The notes under the pieces are model-generated. The model was not told the origin of the DNA. It did no database searches and worked only from the letters and a program-made list of their open reading frames with translations. Below, piece by piece: positions 45,735 through 56,565 of a DNA stretch of 64,000 bases (position 1 is its first letter; each line of letters begins with the position of its first letter). The position numbers were made by a program, and so were the translations under genes. This DNA comes from Dipteris shenzhenensis. Its lineage: Eukaryota > Polypodiophyta > Polypodiopsida > Gleicheniales. The stretch is taken from NCBI GenBank assembly GCA_047967505.1, contig CM106539.1; one strand, 5' to 3'.

Positions 45735-46470
45735 AAAAGAAAGAAAGAAATAAAATTTATTAAAATTCTTCGGAAGACCAAAAAGGATCTATGAGACTAA
45801 AATAAACTGATACAATGGGCTGAGGAGTGGAGCCACTAAGCGAGCATCAACACCCAAAACAAATAGACATAATAGTCCTGATGATCATGGCGGCATTGGT
45901 ACATGAAGAGAGAACACTCTCTGAGCTCATGAAGTGGAAGCCAACGAGAGCATTGACCTTAGGAAAGGGGTGTCAAAGTGTGAGGCTGCTGTGGTGTCAA
46001 AAACCTGGTGATAGAGCGTTGGCAGCTGTCGAGATGTGCAACCCGTTGTAGTCTCCTGGTTGTAGCCCTGTGGCGGACAAGTGCCACAGTCACTCCTGTG
46101 GGTTGTTCTTCCACTCTCATGAGCATGGAGGGGAGGTCCCCTAATGTGATTTGTGCCTCAGTACCCTGACGAGTCTGGATTGAGTCTGGATTGTCTTTGA
46201 CTCTGGCTCAGGTCCACGCAGCCGTCATCGCGTCATGCTTGTCGGTGCTGTCTAGCTGGAAGAACTCAATGATCATGCTATGAGTAGATTCTGGCTGTGT
46301 GCTATGATCTCCCCTACATGCCCTGAGCAGCCACTTCTTGTGCAGTATAGCCTCATGGATGAAGGCTGCCAAGCATCTCTAGTTTGGGTAGGACAAGAAG
46401 CTGGGTAGGGATCCGAAACAATCTCTAAAAAGGCAGTGGTACCGACCTTTGATCTCGTAGTACACAGGGC
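45735..46470 (-). pseudogene. LINE 3' end fragment
   Basis: The minus strand reads 'RCPVYYEIKGRYHCLFRDCF' near 46,460-46,400, then 'SYPN' and 'FIHEAILHKKWLLRACRGDH' in a related frame, then non-coding sequence down to a T/TTTC-rich end near 45,735. It is the same family as the fragment at 38,330 and is inserted antisense in intron 2. The 46,470-46,648 part of the frame (Gly/Arg-rich) is not recognisably LINE. Confidence 0.6.
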
Positions 46471-46474
46471 ATCT

Positions 46475-47020
46475 TGTGATATATCTTGACAAAGAGGGCT
46501 TTCCTGCCTTGAACCTCCCATCCACGGGTCCCCCTAGTAGAGCTCTCATCCTCGAGCTATTCCTTCGTAAGCTCTCGTCATTGGACCTCCTTTCAAATGG
46601 AGCTCCATCGTTTTGGAACCCTCCCCCATGCCCACCAATGCCTGCCATGTGGATCCCTCGTGTTGTGCCATGTGTCTATAATAGATCCTTTATTAGAAGC
46701 AAACATTGTCAAGCCCTTTGGTTTCCCGCCTCACCACAACCAAGCTGGATGCTTTCACGATTATGGTCTATCTAAAATTCTTTTTGGTTCATGTGGCAAA
46801 GTAGCAGGTTCAACGAGTTCAACTAGGACTTCATTTCCAATGAGATTATCATCATCTCCTTACTTTTTTTTTTACCTACTCACATGAAAAATTGGATGAA
46901 CTCTACATCTCTCTGGTACTGCTAATTTGTAAGCAAGTTATTATGAATGGCCTACAATATCTAGGAGACAACTTCGAACATTTACATTTCGGAAGATTCA
47001 GGTACCCTGAGATAGACTTT
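46475..47020. other. Intron 2, unassigned
   Basis: Frames on the plus strand (46,476-46,887) are Pro/Ser-rich and match nothing I know. No element ends are visible. Confidence 0.35.
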
Positions 47021-47028
47021 CTCATTTT

Positions 47029-47345
47029 CTACAAACTCCAACCTTCTACAGTGGGGGTTTGCATAACTTTTCTTTTGATGCTATCTTTAGCTAATTTAAA
47101 CATTTGATTCATATCCTCAAGAAAGTCTTTGGCCGCTTGAACCTTCTCTTTTTCGAGTCCCACTGCAACCAGGGCTCTAGGTTGAAAGCCATACATCATC
47201 ATAAATGGGCTAAAACCTGTAGTTGAATGTTTGGCATTGTTATATGCAAATTCTAATATGGGCAAGTATTGTTCCCAATTAGTTTGTTGCTTGGTCTCGA
47301 GTCTGAGTTGATGATGCAAGGCCTTACACTCATCATCGTACTAGC
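47029..47345 (-). pseudogene. Gypsy integrase C-terminal fragment
   Basis: The minus strand reads 'TNWEQYLPILEFAYNNAKHS' then 'TTGFSPFMMMYGFQPRALVA', the conserved end of the chromovirus-type gypsy integrase core, and then a 'DFLEDMNQMFKLAKDSIKR' helix. It is open for 96 codons. Being short, antisense and isolated in intron 2, it is a truncated copy. Confidence 0.88.
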
Positions 47346-48205
47346 TACTATAGGGGACCGATCCAATAGGTGGGTGGGTGGGTAGATCTAGTGGTGTGAA
47401 GGAAAGACTGGAGGGCAGCATCTTGTAGGAAGCATGTGATAAGGGCGAATTTATCCTCTAGTAGGGGGATACCATCGAGCTGGAGTGATGAGTGTTATAA
47501 GTAGGGGCTAGTCTATGGTCAAAGTGGACTCTTAGTGGAAAATGGTGTAAAATGGAGTGAGGTGTGTTGGGTGGATGGATAGGCTGAAAAATAGGTATGT
47601 ATAGTCAACTCTAGGTGGGGATGGAGAGATAGAGAAGTCTGTGATGTGGGAGGCAAAGGTGGGGGCCCCATGAGATAGTTGAGAAAGTACACTCAAAATA
47701 GTATCTCATACAAGCGACCAAGAGCTGATGCAAGGGTTCGAAAGGGCCCTTGCTAAGTGCTATACTAAGAAACTCAAAAACTAGAACTCAAAACTAAAAT
47801 CCTATGGTAGGGGGCATGGCCTCCATGATCTTTGTATTCAGTGGGCCATGCCAAAAGTGATACCTCCACTCTTAGGTCCCCCCCCTTGAGTAGATCCAGC
47901 TTCCATCGTGTGTGCTTTGGCCTATCTCTGCCTTGTGTGTGGTCTTTGTGGCTCTGGCTCCACAACTCTTCCTCAGCCTCTTCTTGCAAATCCACTCTAC
48001 CCTCGTATCAGCTAGCTCCTCCTCCTCCACTCCAATGTGCCTGGTGCCGACTCGAACATTTAGAAGTCTGTGACATGCTACTGTGTCCATTCTAGCTCTG
48101 TCTCCCATGTAACTGGTGCCTTCTACTATCTGAGCTGACTTAATACATGGATTTGGCTCTATGGAGGTGTCCCTATTAAGTATTTGTAGTGCGACCACAA
48201 GGAGT
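47346..48205. other. Intron 2, unassigned
   Basis: There are open frames on both strands around 47,770-48,282 (the longest, minus, is 136 codons, Arg/Thr-rich) but none is recognisable. The stretch is G/T-rich from 47,340 to 47,700 with repeated GGTGGGTGGGTGGGT near 47,370. Confidence 0.35.
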
Positions 48206-48209
48206 AGGA

Positions 48210-49310
48210 GTTGATTGATGTGCACCAAGAGAGGAGCCTCCCTTTCTTTTGCTACATCGCCAGTAATACTAGAAAGTATCAACTCTTAGACGCTAGAAGC
48301 CCTCTAGAGGTCATCATTGGCAGACATTTCAGATTTCTGTTGATTTGCAAAAATCTTTGGAAGAGACTCTGGAGATCCCTCAAGAATAGAACAATCACTC
48401 TTTTCTTTTGGCTTTTTGTCCACGGAGGGATTGCGGTGAACCAGTGGTGGTCCATGGTCGGGAAAGCCTCTTTTTGTCCTCGACGCCATGCTATGAGGAG
48501 TCTATTTAACATTGTTTATGGGATTGCAGACAGGTGAGGACCATCTAAAGGGAATTGCTAGTCTTTCGAGCACTTTTGTCCCCTTTCCCTTCTTTATAAC
48601 CCGGAGCTTAGTGGCTTGGCTTTCTCTCTCGGGCCTCAGATGTTTTACGAGACATGACTCTTCTTGGAATGTCAGTTTGACGACATTGAGCAGAATCATG
48701 CTCTTTGGATGATGTTTCTGGCTCTACTTACAGACATGCACATGCCTCATTGGACACCAGGGATATTGTGGCGAGCATTTCAGCGTGGCACATTTGGAGA
48801 GCCATATGTATAGAGGCTTTTGATGGCTCCTAGTTCCACCCTTCACACACTTGCCTAGTATATGGACAGATACTACATAGATCTTGATGGCCATTTGGGT
48901 GAGCATGCAGGGATCTTCCCGGGCAGCTTTTGCTAGAAGGGATATTTTCCTTAGGGAGTGGATTGGCTTCCTATTTTTCTCGAACTCCTCTATTGAGTTT
49001 CGTTTAGTTCAGAGGATCCACACTTGAGGTGGCGCCAAATACATAAGGTGGGGGGAAAGAGTTCTCCATGAGATGCTGGTGCGTGCCAAGTGTCTACACA
49101 GCAAAGATGTTCTCAAAACAAAACAAAAAGGTGCCATTTTCAGCCTCAACCTTGGATTTTCTCTAGCTCTCTTGGATGAGCATGTTATTTGCCCCCTACT
49201 GGGGGTGTTTGTTTCCTCATGCTTTGCATAATGCATTTCTACCATGAGCTTGCTCGTGGTGTTTCTTTCATATTTAATAGAAGTCCTTTCTTTGAAATAA
49301 AAAACTGCAT
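48210..49310 (+). pseudogene. LINE ORF2 C-terminal part (zf-RVT type)
   Basis: The plus strand reads 'LWKRLWRSLKNRTITLFFWL' then 'FVHGGIAVNQWWSMVGKASF' near 48,345-48,475. This matches the zf-RVT segment after plant LINE RTs (K...F.W....G.....W.......CP.C). After stops it continues with 'AFARRDIFLREWIGFLFFSN' near 48,925-48,990 and 'IRWGERVLHEMLVRAKCLHS' near 49,040-49,100. It ends at an A/T-rich tail near 49,300. The zinc Cys residues are mostly lost. Confidence 0.6.
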
Positions 49311-49490
49311 GCATGTGCATGCAAAAGTGCTTGATCATTGCATGCATCTTTGTGGGATTGCATGTGAGTGGATGCAAGTGTGCTTGATAAAGTTTGAGCT
49401 CACATGCAAACATATCTGGTTGCATGGATCTACATGTAGTTGCAAGAGCGCATGTAGTTGCATGAATCTACATGCATATTTACAGCCATT
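49300..49490. repeat. CATGCA-rich degenerate repeat
   Basis: Between 49,300 and 49,480, TGCATG, ATGCA or CATGCA forms occur about fifteen times, with phrases such as 'GTTGCAT(G)GATCTACATG' and 'GTTGCATGAATCTACATG' repeated. The motif equals the seed RY element core (CATGCA), but its position in an intron next to a LINE end argues against regulation. Confidence 0.6.
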
Positions 49491-50656
49491 TTCCTATTCC
49501 AGTTTGAGATGACTCAAGTCCAAAGGGGTACTAGCACATGGTTGATGTGCATTGTTCTATCTCTTGTATTCCATGGCACTCTAGCCAAGTTTGTAGAGTC
49601 AAGGGCCTTAACCGAGCATAGAAGCTTTGAAGAATGCAAGTTAGTCAAGGATTGGAATCTACCATTTTTGGTTTTGTTCTTTGATTGGGTTGAGCTTTAC
49701 CTCCCCTTCATGAGACTAGCTATTGAATCTTTCTTATTCCTTGTTTTCTTTCAAAGACAGAATACTTAAGTTTTTGCAAATATGGTAACCAGATCATCGC
49801 GGAGTCCTTGAGATGACAATCACATCAGCACTAAATGCTGCACTCAAGTGACTCTTGATGTTGACAGTGCTTGAATTGATGCAGAAAGGATCTAGAACGG
49901 GTTTAAAATCTCACTCAGCCAACATTTAGTGTGTGCAAAGCTCTCAGATTCATGCACTTAGGAGCCGTAAAAAGGTGTATGTGTAATGTTTTTGAAATTC
50001 CTCCTGGATGCTCAAAGAATTGCACTCATCCAAAAAAGCAGTTGACATTTTACATATAGTTCAAGCCTGCAGGATGTATAGGCTAGTTGCAATCTAACTA
50101 TTCTTTGGGCTGTGTGAGAATAAATCCAAAAGTTATAGGACAAGTAAGAAAATATGACTCTGATTCCCATGCATGAACCCAGTTTATTGGAACCAGTTAT
50201 TTATCCAAGCATTAATCTTCATTAATCAAGTTATGATGAAGCCAATTCATCATAATTTGCTACATTGGAGTGGCAGCTAGCCAAACCTTACATTCTGGTG
50301 TAGAGTCATCCAGAGCTATTTTCTCAAACTCAGGGATAAGGTGTTGGATTTACCTCCCTTTTAAATATGGCAGGGCATCTAAACACTATGTCAATCACTT
50401 CACTTGCTTCAGTCAGTTTCCTTCATGGCAGCTTGAGAATATCTGTAGCATGTTAACTGCTTTCTATCTTTCTCTTCTTCCTCTTCTTTGTCGTTCACTA
50501 CTGTAAGCAATAATTGTTGGCATGGTTTGACCTTAGCAAGAGCCTTTGGTTTCTGTGCTATTGTGCCATATTGAAATGTATGTGCAATGAGCTGAAATGT
50601 TTTTTATAATGCCTCTCTATTGAAGCATTAAATGTTTCACTTGAAAAGAATTGCAG
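49491..50656. other. End of intron 2, unassigned
   Basis: No gene or mobile element was recognised. The 3' end has a usable acceptor: AAAAGAATTGCAG before 50,657. Confidence 0.4.
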
Positions 50657-50863
50657 GAAGATTTGTTTAAATCTTTGAAAAGAGCAAGTGCATCGGAAGC
50701 AGAGCTTGAGAGGTACAATCGGGAAATAAGAAAGCTTCGTGACAAACTTAAGTCTATGGAAGATGAAGAAAGTAGATTGGACTCAGAGCTAAAAGCCAAT
50801 TTAGTCTTTTTACAAAAGGAGAAAGATGGTATGGCCGAAGAAAATCGTATCTTGCTTGAGCAG
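50657..50863 (+). CDS. Exon 3 of the coiled-coil gene
   Basis: A 207-nt exon of exactly 69 codons has acceptor TTGCAG before 50,657 and donor GAGCAG followed by GTGATT at 50,864, phase 0 on both sides. The protein is a near-continuous charged helix: 'LFKSLKRASASEAELERYNR', 'EIRKLRDKLKSMEDEESRLD', 'LQKEKDGMAEENRILLEQ'. There is no proline, and the hydrophobic spacing fits a coiled coil. Reading on past the donor gives only seven residues and a stop, supporting the boundary. Confidence 0.85.
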
Positions 50864-51124
50864 GTGATTTGGTCCTATGCTTAAAAATCCACTGTTATGG
50901 TTTGTATTACAGAATTTTCTGTTTTAATAGGTATTGTTCTTGTAAACTTAATGCATTATCTGTTTCGATGCTTTCTTTCAGTTATCTTGTGCTCAAATGT
51001 CTAGCTTGCTTTGTGATTTTATATAATAATGAAGCAAGATAGCACAATGTTAATAGTTATTTGATACAAAGCGTTGCTGTTGAGTTGATCAACTCAATGA
51101 TACAGAAAGAATAGGATTAGTTCA

Positions 51125-51349
51125 GACATTGTGACTTTCTAGAGTCTATTGTCACACTATATAGTGTTGTACTTGTCTATTGTCTATTACATCAGTCAAC
51201 ATCAAGCTTTATATCATGTGAGTATTTTGGTTATCATTGCCTAGCACTCGTTCTTTCATTTGCTTTCCATTTTGCCTTTCCATTATGCTTTCCATATTTC
51301 CATTCCGTTCCTAGTTAGCTTGACATTCTCCTCCTTTCGTGTCTCTTCA
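51125..51349 (+). repeat. 5' LTR (truncated at its 5' end)
   Basis: It begins with AGACATTGTGACTTTC, which is internal in the other LTR, and ends TCTCTTCA two bases before the primer-binding site. Confidence 0.8.
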
Positions 51350-51351
51350 TA

Positions 51352-51363
51352 TGGTATCAGAGC
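51352..51363 (+). other. Primer-binding site (iMet tRNA)
   Basis: TGGTATCAGAGC is a perfect match to the plant initiator-Met site and is directly downstream of the 5' LTR. Confidence 0.9.
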
Positions 51364-51395
51364 CACCTCCAAGAGGTTGAGGTAAGAGAGTAGCC

Positions 51396-51974
51396 ATGAA
51401 GCTACCTTCCCTCCTCCTCATTGGAAGGTCCTCTCTTCCACTTGGAGGGCTAGTCTCTCCTCCTCTCCTTCCTCGAGCACTCCCTCTTCTACCCAAGCCT
51501 CACCATGTTCTTTCCTTGCCATCAACTACCCCTTCTTCAGCCACCTTAGTAACCTCGCCTCCAGCTACTTCAATGATCTGCAAACAGGCCGTACAAGCCG
51601 TACAGTCCGTACGGACTGTACGGACTGTTTTCGTGCAGTCCCATGCCGTACCAGCCTGCAAGCCTGCCCGTACACCTGCTGCTCACGCTCCCTCGCCATT
51701 TTCCCTCGGGACGTCACCAATAGTAGCTGCTCCAGCCTCGAAATGCGTGTCCAACAGTAGCTGCTTCTGCCCTCGCCATTCTACACTCGAAATCCACGCC
51801 ATCTCAGCTCTCTTCTGCTCGCCACAAGGTCGCCTTCCCTGCTCACTTGCTGCCCACGCTGCACTTGCTGTCCACGCTGCCTACAAATTCCGTCTATCTC
51901 CAGCTCTTCTCTGTCCTGCAACAGACCCTCTTCTCTGCCCGTTACTTGCTCCACATCCCGTCAACAACAAGTGA
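51396..51974 (+). other. Low-complexity 192-codon frame inside the LTR element
   Basis: The frame starts shortly after the primer-binding site with MKLPSLLLIGRSSLPL and is Ser/Pro/Ala-rich throughout, with no capsid, knuckle or protease motif. It contains a cluster of GTAC palindromes at about 51,590-51,670, six to eight within 80 bp. It may be an uncharacterised gag-like start or simply an open frame by composition. Function is not assignable. Confidence 0.3.
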
Positions 51975-52320
51975 AGCTGCTCCGAGATTGATGTGAGCTC
52001 CAAACAGTTCCCAACTTCTCCGATTCCCACCCCGATTGTCCTTGGTGCCCAAGCTCCACTTTTGACCGACTCTCCGAGTGCTCGTGACACCTCTGGCTTC
52101 TACTTCGACATCGGTGACTCTCCCTTAGCCATTTTGAGAGTCACTATGTGAGTGCTCCATTTAGCTACCCCATAGACTTCACCGACACATCTTTTGGGGC
52201 ATTCCTGCCTAGCGCTTCTCTGAAATCGTCATCGTCTCGCAGGGATGTGCACACGTATGCAATGGCTACTTGGAGGACATCTCTTATCATAAGAGATCTA
52301 TTTTTTATTACTACATGCTT

Positions 52321-52440
52321 GATGTATTTTGGGGTCCTCTGCCGTGGGTAGTCCCCCTAAAATGATATGTACTGAGTGTTTGGTTTTCATTGAGTCTAAA
52401 GGTCCTCTGCCTTGGATAGTCCTCCTAAAAATGATGTATT
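52321..52440. repeat. Imperfect tandem repeat in the LTR element
   Basis: GGTCCTCTGCC(G/T)TGG(G/A)TAGTCC(C/T)CCTAAAA(A)TGAT occurs twice, near 52,332 and near 52,401, about 69 bp apart. It lies just ahead of the 3' part of the element. Confidence 0.8.
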
Positions 52441-52810
52441 GGTTTTTCTTTTTTTTTTGTGTAGCTTCCTAACATGTACTGTTATGAAGCCAAGGGGGGA
52501 TGTACTGTGGGAGCCATATGTATTGGCTTTGATAGCTATATTTGTTTATCAGGCCTGGCTTGAGAGTTCTAGGATGTTGGTGCATTGGTCTCTTAGACCT
52601 CTGAGTTGGTCATGCATCCATGCATGATGAGCCTCTGAGCCATGCTAGATGAGATTTATATGTTATGCTCACTAGCCTCTGAGCCATGCTCACTTGCCTC
52701 TAAGATTGTGTGGGAACCATGTCTATAGTTCTAGACGGGCATGCACAGTTTGATGACCGTCATTGTCATGTTCTGTTCCAGTAGTCTCTCACCTTGCCTT
52801 CATGGGGGGG

Positions 52811-53082
52811 TGTTGGAATATGAAGCCAAAGTGAGTGTACTAGGTGTCTAGGGGGTGTTTTATAGTCTAGTGAATCCTAGACATGCCACGTGTCATATTG
52901 GGAGATATCCCATAGACATTGTGACTTTCTAGAGTCTAATGTCACACTATATAGTGTTGTACTTGTCTATTGTCTATTACATCAGTCAACATCAAGCTTT
53001 ATATCATGTGAGTATTTTGGTTATCATTGCCTAGCACTTGTTCTTTCATTTGCTTTCCATTTTTCCTTTCCATTGGGAGTCC
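52811..53082 (+). repeat. 3' LTR (truncated at its 3' end)
   Basis: It begins TGTTGGAATATGAAGCC directly after CATGGGGGGG (the polypurine tract) and matches the 5' LTR from AGACATTGTG to CCTTTCCATT, where homology stops. Confidence 0.85.
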
Positions 53083-53280
53083 ATAATCTAATTAGTGCTC
53101 CAGATTGTGGTCAAGGTATGTCTTGGAAGTCATGATCTTGTTTCCTTTTTCCCCCTAAAAAAAGAGACTTCTGTTAACAAAACCCACCCTTTCAAATGAA
53201 ACCTATGCAATAGCAGCAAGAGATGATGGTGAGAGCTTGACGTATGCTAGACTAGACGAGGAAGAAGCTGCCATCTTGGA

Positions 53281-53735
53281 TTGGATGGGGGCCGTGGGAT
53301 CCTTAGCCATCAACATGGTGGACTTATGCCCAGAAGAGGATCCTATGAAGCCCATCTTGGGACTTCACGAACGGTGCAAGAGGTGAGCCAGGAAGCATCT
53401 GCACCTGGTTTGGCTGACCTAATGTATGAACAGATGCCTTTTGGTCTTTGTAATAATCCCCACATATATCAGCGGGTAATGACCACAAGTACCAGACAAG
53501 GTGGTGGAGAGGTCAGCGGGGTGACTCAAAGACAAGACCATGAAGCAGCAATGGAGACACACGACATGGATGCCTCATACCAGGAAAAAGACCATGGGGT
53601 CACAACAGAGGAAGAGGAATCCGATGAGACTAATAGTGCTATACAAGAAGATGATGAACTGGCTAAGCACAACGATGGTACTGAAGAAGACACTCATGGA
53701 TTTGCGGAAGAAGAGGATGACCACATACTGACTAA
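53281..53735 (+). pseudogene. Gypsy RT fragment followed by acidic repeat
   Basis: The plus-strand frame includes 'YEQMPFGLCNNPHIYQRVM' at about 53,428-53,484, the RT box PFGLCNAPATFQR.M of gypsy elements. It then becomes a Glu/Asp-rich stretch ('TTEEEESDETNSAIQEDDEL', 'DGTEEDTHGFAEEEDD'). The normal YxDD region that should follow is missing. The frame runs without a stop into the adjoining minisatellite, giving an artificial 'CSPLCHP' tail. It is a recombinant remnant rather than a gene. Confidence 0.7.
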
Positions 53736-54500
53736 TATCACCTCTGTGTCACCCCTTGTTCACTCCTTGGTCATCCCTTGTTCACCACTTTGTCACCCAT
53801 GTTCACCCCTATGACACCCCTGTTCACCCCATGTTCACCTCTGTGTCACCCCTTGTTCACACCTAGGTCACTCCTTGTTTACCTCATGGTTACCCCTCTA
53901 TCCTCCATTGTTCACCCTATGTCACTTCTTGTTCATCCCTTGGTCACCCCTTTGTCACCTCTAGGTCACCCATGTTCACTCCTATGTCACCCCTTGTTTA
54001 CCCCCTCTTGCTCACCCCATGTTCACCCTTTTACACCCCGAGTTCAGCCCTTATTCAACCCATGTCACCCCATCTTCACACCCATGTTCTACCCTAGGTC
54101 ACCTCTTGTTCACCCCTAGGTCACCCCTTTGTCACCCCTCACCCCATGTTCATCACAAGTTCACTCCTTGTTTACCGCTCTGTCACCCTTGTTCACCTCT
54201 ATGTCACCCCTTGTTCACCCATGTTTACCTCTCTATCACCCCCTTGGTCACCCCTTTGTCACCTCTATGTCACCCCATGTTCACTCATATGTCACTCATT
54301 CACCCATGTTCACCTCTGTGTCACCCCTTGTTCACTCCTTGGTCACCCCTTGTTCACCTCTCCGTCACCCATGTTCACCCCTGTTCACCCCTATGACACT
54401 TCTCACCCCATGTTCACCTCTCTGTCACCCCTTGTTCACTCCTTGGTCACCCCTTGTTCTTGTTCACCCCCCTGTCACCCATGTTCACCCCTATTGACAC
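53735..54500. repeat. GTTCACCCC/GTCACCCC minisatellite, left block
   Basis: Alternating short units of the type TTGTTCACCCC and TTTGTCACC(C/T)CT, with higher-order repeats such as CCTTGTTCACTCCTTGGTCACC, run for about 765 bp. All three plus frames stay open over parts of it and give repeats like 'SPLCHPLFTP', which are composition artefacts. A second block with the same units lies at 56,566-56,935. Confidence 0.92.
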
Positions 54501-56565
54501 CTGTGACATGAAGTTGGGGGTAATAAACTTCACGCACCTCTTCACTTCCTGCTGCTTTCGAACTGACTGACAAAGATATTTATAATTGAGAATGGGACAT
54601 TAGAAAGAAGCTTTTATGCCAAGACACCACACCATACTTTTCTCCCTCAGATGAGAATGAAGATGGTAACATCCCAAGTGATGTTGTAATCAAAGCATAG
54701 GGAGAAGGAAAGGATCAGCAGAGGCCATAATCTCAGCGAGCCGGTCTGCGCGAAAGAGAAGAGCGATACGTTGTTGAAAGAAGATCTTGCGGCTCAACAT
54801 GACATGAACTGATATATATCGAGGAGTTTGAAGGGGCTGATTAGGGTGGCTGGGTAGATTCCGAGGAAACATTGCACCTCCTTCATAGACACCTTTACAC
54901 TTAGCTCAAAACACTCTACAAACTGTCATTAGACACAAAGGCCTATAACTTTCAATAGAGACATGATATCAGAGATTCAAGCACACAAAGAGATACGCCT
55001 TAATATGGTCTTCGCGGTGATATATGTTTCATTGAAAACAGACAGACGGTTGAAGAGATATGGACAGTTTACTAGAAGGGGGTAAAAACTGTCATGAAAA
55101 CAAACTGTCAGACACAGAGACTCATAACATTTTGCAGTAGTATCTGATTCAAGATCTAAGCACCTAGAGACATGCGCCTTAAAGAGAGCTTAGCGCTGAT
55201 ATATGTTTCATAAGAAACAGAGAAGCGGCCAAAAAGTTATGGACAATTTACTAGATGGGGGTAAAAGACTGTCATGAAAACAGACTGTCAGACACAGAGA
55301 ATCATAACTTTTTGCAGTAGTATCTGATCACATAAAAACATGCGCCTTAAAGAGAGCTTCGCACTGATATAAATTTCATTAAAATCGGACTATCGAGCAG
55401 AAAGTTATGAGCAAAATACTAACAGGGGGTCAAACTGTCATGAAAACTGCCCTCCACCCATGCTAATTTCGCCTGAGCAGGATGCTCCCTCAAGACTCCA
55501 CCTTCATCAACGATCCACCCCTCATAGATTTTGCCTAGAATAGGGGAAGAAGTTTGCATGGTGGCTCGGGAAACAGATGGACCATGTGTGCACAGTGAGC
55601 AGCCGAATAGAAAGAACTTTTAAGGCTTTGAAAGAAAGAAAAGGGAAGAGACACTCAAGAGAGAGAGAACCTGAAGTGACCTTCATTACAAATAGAGTGA
55701 GAATCCACTACAACACTACAAACACAAGGGAGAAGAAGAGGTTTCGTACATACAAGAGGGAGCGGAAGCTCCAAGACTACTCATAGAGAGAGAATAAACT
55801 AGAGAGAGATGGACTCAAGAGTCTACATAAGAGAATATCTACAAGAGGGAGAGAAGGCTCATGGAAGAGGCTTGGGGAGACTAGAGCTACAGCAACATGA
55901 GGCCTAAGGGTGGAAGAGATTGATGAACAAGGGAGAGGAGGGCTCCTTTTATAGAGATTTTGTTACCCTTCTTCACCCATTTACAATTGCTGCGTGTAGA
56001 TTCCTTTCCCCATCAATCACATAAGCACGTATGTCACCATCCATGTCCTTTTTGGCTACTCTTGCCATGTGTCCCATCACAAGATGCTCAAGACTCTTAA
56101 AATATTGAGAAAGTCAAGAGTCTCCTCACATGGAGCCCATAGGGACCCTCTCTTTTCCACATGTCCACATCCTCTTTATTCCACATAGGATTTCTAGAAG
56201 GATTCCTATTGACTTCACACTCCTCCACATGCCTTCCACACGCTTGGCATGTGGCCTCTCTTATATTATTGGAACACATGGACATGAGCCCACCTCTTTA
56301 TATGACTCACTCTTCCTATTTTCTAAAAAACTCCATAATATCTTATACACAAATAACTCTCACCCCATACCAAGGTATTTATAATTCATACCTATGGTAT
56401 TTACAATGAGCCATTCCACTCATCCTCTCCATCCCATACAATATCATAGAAAATAGAAATAAGTGAGAGCTGCTAGGCTATCACTTGATACTCAAACTCT
56501 TATCAAACATAGAAAAAAACAATACCAATGCCAAATTAAAAATATCAATTTTTAGCGTCACAACA
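54501..56565. other. Sequence interrupting the minisatellite
   Basis: About 2 kb of unrelated sequence separates the two minisatellite blocks. It contains a ~180-bp tandem repeat (54,922-55,449) but no recognisable gene. The junctions (CCCCTATTGACACCTGTGACATG on the left, TTAGCGTCACAACACCCCC on the right) show no obvious LTR or terminal inverted repeat, so the class of the insert is unknown. Confidence 0.6.
54922..55449. repeat. Tandem repeat of ~180-bp units, about three copies
   Basis: ACTGTCA(TT)AGACACA/ACTGTCAGACACAGAG starts units at 54,922, 55,104 and 55,284 (steps of 182 and 180). Each continues with CATAAC(T/A)TTT, ATGCGCCTTAA or ACGCCTTAA, GATATA(T/A)(G/A)TTTCAT and GGGGGT(A/C)AA, and the sequence after the third unit restarts with ACTGTCATGAAAAC. 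Later units are more alike. The unit length is similar to that of plant satellites, but the array is short. Confidence 0.85.

Larger units (their letters stand above)
51125..53082 (+). mobile_element. Short non-autonomous LTR retrotransposon
   Basis: Two near-identical direct repeats (51,125-51,294 and 52,917-53,082; about three differences in 165 bases by eye) flank a 1.5-kb internal part. The left one ends at a perfect iMet primer-binding site (51,352-51,363), and the right one starts TGTTGGAATATG at 52,811 after a G-rich tract. The left LTR lacks its first ~107 bases and the right LTR lacks its last ~55, so both outer ends are truncated and no target duplication can be seen. No RT or integrase is present. 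It is the youngest-looking element in the window and lies in intron 3. Confidence 0.85.

Noticed and set aside
51396-51974. 192-codon frame after a primer-binding site, possible gag
   Set aside because: It has no capsid or zinc-knuckle motif and is low complexity. It is listed only as a low-confidence part of the LTR element.
53778-54511. Several overlapping frames of 113-125 codons with 'SPLCHPLFTP' repeats
   Set aside because: All three frames of the minisatellite are open because its units lack stop codons. There is no gene.
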